Positions 62,472-64,000 of a stretch of 64,000 bases of DNA are shown here, one piece after another (the stretch's first letter is position 1; each line of letters starts with the position of its first letter). A model generated the notes under the pieces. The model was given only the letters and a program-made list of their open reading frames with translations, did no database searches and was not told the DNA's origin. Position numbers and translations under genes: made by a program. Source of the DNA: Maridesulfovibrio sp. (lineage in GTDB: Bacteria > Desulfobacterota > Desulfovibrionia > Desulfovibrionales > Desulfovibrionaceae); assembly GCF_963676065.1 (NCBI RefSeq), contig NZ_OY780933.1, forward strand, positions 3,016,122 to 3,080,121, given 5' to 3'.

Positions 62472-63371
62472 ATGTCCAAACATGTAGTTGAAACTGATAT
62501 TAAAGAACTCAATCTTCTTTCCCGCGGCAAAGTCCGCGATATTTATGAAGTGGATGATGATAAACTCCTGCTGGTCACCACCGACAGAATCTCAGCTTAT
62601 GATGTCATCATGCCTACTCCCATCGACGATAAAGGCAAAATCCTGAACCAGATCACCCTGTTCTGGATGGATATGTTCAAAGATATTGTCCCCAACCACT
62701 TGATCGCATCCAAAGTGGATGACTATCCGGAAGTACTTCACAAATACCGTGAGCAGCTTGAAGGACGCTCTGTACTGGTCAAAAAAGCCAAGCCCCTGCC
62801 TATTGAATGCATTGTGCGTGGATACATAACAGGATCAGGCTGGAAGGATTACCAGAAAACAGGCGAAGTCTGCGGCCATAAACTTCCTGAAGGCCTGAAA
62901 GAATCTGAGATGCTTGAACAGCCCCTGTTCACTCCTTCCACCAAAGCTGAGCTGGGCGAGCATGATGAAAATATTTCCGTTGAAAAAGCCATGGAAATGC
63001 TCGGTGAAGATCTGCTTAAAAAAGTTCAGGACGTAACACTTTCTATCTATAAACGTGGCCGTGATTATGCCCGCGAAAAAGGGATCATCATAGCAGATAC
63101 CAAGTTTGAATTCGGCTTGATTGATGGCGAACTGATACTCATCGATGAAGTACTGACCCCTGATTCATCACGTTTCTGGCCTATGAATGGCTATGAAGCC
63201 GGAAAATCCCAGCCTAGTTTCGATAAACAGTTCCTGCGTGACTGGCTGACTGAAATCGAGTTTAACAAACAGCCTCCGGCCCCTGAAGTTCCTGCTGAAA
63301 TCGCCGGCAAAACCCGTGATAAATACATGGAAGCGTTTACCCTCTTGACTGAAAGCAAACTTGACGCTTAA
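62472..63371 (+). CDS. purC: SAICAR synthetase
   Basis: ATP-dependent joining of CAIR and aspartate in purine synthesis. 299 residues, of the longer eukaryote-like form rather than the 240-residue E. coli form. [47 protein letters not shown] (about 14-60), [18 protein letters not shown] (about 103-120), [32 protein letters not shown] (about 200-232). GAGG upstream fixes ATG 62472 over the ATG at 62433. It and hisD are read in the same direction and may be co-transcribed. Confidence 0.96.
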   Translation: MSKHVVETDIKELNLLSRGKVRDIYEVDDDKLLLVTTDRISAYDVIMPTPIDDKGKILNQITLFWMDMFKDIVPNHLIASKVDDYPEVLHKYREQLEGRSVLVKKAKPLPIECIVRGYITGSGWKDYQKTGEVCGHKLPEGLKESEMLEQPLFTPSTKAELGEHDENISVEKAMEMLGEDLLKKVQDVTLSIYKRGRDYAREKGIIIADTKFEFGLIDGELILIDEVLTPDSSRFWPMNGYEAGKSQPSFDKQFLRDWLTEIEFNKQPPAPEVPAEIAGKTRDKYMEAFTLLTESKLDA

Positions 63372-63523
63372 GTTATTGCGCTACAGCTATTAAGATTAAT
63401 GATGCCTCCGGCGTGATTTCTTGGCATGTCTGTATCCGGTCTAATAAGTTAAACTAATGCGGCTCTACGGACTGAACAGCTCAAAGAGATCGAAAGTACG
63501 AGAGGAAAAAAAAGGAGACATAA

Positions 63524-64000
63524 ATGCTTTTGGAAGGAAAAAAGGCACTGATTTTCGGTGTAGCTAATAAAAAAAGCATTGCTTACGGCATCGCTAAGCA
63601 GTTTAAGGAACAGGGAGCCAAGCTGGCTTTCAGCTATGTGAACGATGCTATCCAGAAACGCGTTGAGCCTATCAGCGAAGAACTGGGCGGAGAATTCACT
63701 TTTCAGTGTGACGTGCAGAGTGATGAAAGCATCGCGGCTTCCGTTGAAGAAGTGAAAAAACAGTGGGGAGATATCGATATCCTCATTCATTCCGTTGCCT
63801 TTGCAAACCGGGATGATCTTAAGAACCGCTATATTGAAACTTCACGCGATGGTTTCCATCTTGCTATGGATGTTTCCGCATACTCTCTGGTCAGCCTTTG
63901 CAACGCTTACGAATCGATGATTAATTCCGGTGGTTCCGTAATGGCGATGACTTATCTCGGTTCAAGCAGGGTAATCACCAACTATAATGTTATGGGTGTG
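63524..64000 (+). CDS. fabI: Enoyl-[acyl-carrier-protein] reductase FabI (3-prime part outside window)
   Basis: NADH-dependent reduction of trans-2-enoyl-ACP, the last step of each fatty-acid elongation cycle. The first 159 residues are seen and run to the window edge. GKKALIFGVANKKSIAYGIAKQF (5-27) is the FabI form of the SDR cofactor site, HSVAFANRDDL lies around 89, and MTYLGSSRVITNYNVMGV holds the start of the Tyr-X6-Lys active site, with the Lys just beyond the edge. GGAG lies seven bases before ATG 63524. It is separated from purC by 152 bases, in which no terminator was recognised. Confidence 0.93.
   Translation, partial: MLLEGKKALIFGVANKKSIAYGIAKQFKEQGAKLAFSYVNDAIQKRVEPISEELGGEFTFQCDVQSDESIAASVEEVKKQWGDIDILIHSVAFANRDDLKNRYIETSRDGFHLAMDVSAYSLVSLCNAYESMINSGGSVMAMTYLGSSRVITNYNVMGV

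Noticed and set aside
1..64000. Mobile elements, CRISPR, phage defence or secondary-metabolite cluster
   Set aside because: No transposase, integrase, terminal repeats, direct-repeat arrays, nuclease-methylase sets or synthase genes were seen; all genes fit a core chromosome.

Overview
The window looks like a chromosome segment of a Desulfovibrio-type sulfate reducer (Desulfovibrionales; the moderate GC content and porin type fit the marine Maridesulfovibrio group best). Four things point there. The adenylate kinase carries the Cys-X5-His-X15-Cys-X2-Cys metal site known from Desulfovibrio gigas. The siroheme-type dehydrogenase, HemX/CcsA-like protein and HemA are adjacent. An outer-membrane porin of the Desulfovibrio type is present. 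Many small proteins look lineage-specific. The assignment is inference from gene content, not a database match. About 58 genes are packed tightly on both strands. I saw no transposase, integrase, phage gene, CRISPR array, rRNA or tRNA gene, so this is ordinary core chromosome rather than an island.

Layout. 1-3.9 kb (minus): a clipped small protein, cheR and two glycosyltransferases. 4-9 kb (plus): precorrin-2 dehydrogenase-like gene, hemX-like gene, hemA, a 111-aa unknown, tilS and adk. 9-12 kb (minus): a hexapeptide-repeat protein and mgtE. 12.2-15.8 kb (plus): nadC-nadA-nadB, the complete de novo NAD route from aspartate. 15.9-18.7 kb (minus): trkH-trkA potassium uptake. 18.9-29.7 kb (minus): rpsT; glyQ-glyS; and a likely mfd, lipoprotein PpiC, SurA-like, RodZ-like, recO transcription unit. 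29.9-32.2 kb: cheW, a 71-aa unknown and UDP-glucose dehydrogenase. 32.5-39.9 kb (plus): pdxJ-acpS, nnrD-CBS-tsaE, lysC-cimA and a metallo-beta-lactamase-fold protein. 39.9-43.5 kb (minus): a GH57/DUF3536 protein and two unknown Cys-containing proteins. 43.7-51.3 kb (plus): DUF493, ileS, lspA-lgt-PLDc_N-CpoB-like, NIL-ferredoxin, PilZ-like and cheZ. 51.4-55.9 kb (minus): a repeat-built TPR protein, nhaC and purT. 56-57.3 kb (plus): ubiX and a UPF0173 hydrolase. 57.4-59.2 kb (minus): uvrC. 59.5-64 kb (plus): porin, hisD, purC and clipped fabI.

The genes are mainly housekeeping: tetrapyrrole, NAD, pyridoxal phosphate, isoleucine/lysine-family amino acids, purine and histidine synthesis, translation, envelope biogenesis (lipoprotein processing, periplasmic chaperones, porin, sugar transfer), DNA repair and chemotaxis. 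Most operons end in clear hairpin terminators, several of them bidirectional between convergent genes. UUG starts with strong ribosome-binding sites recur (trkA, rpsT, surA-like, mfd, DUF493).

No obviously new multi-gene system was found. The items most worth a second look are: a likely internal translation start for a separate aspartokinase beta subunit inside lysC; three perfect 16-bp dyads upstream of the porin; the metal-site adenylate kinase with a dyad over its promoter; the near-identical 120-bp repeats in the TPR gene; an 18-bp palindrome between cheW and mfd; and a few unrecognised small proteins.
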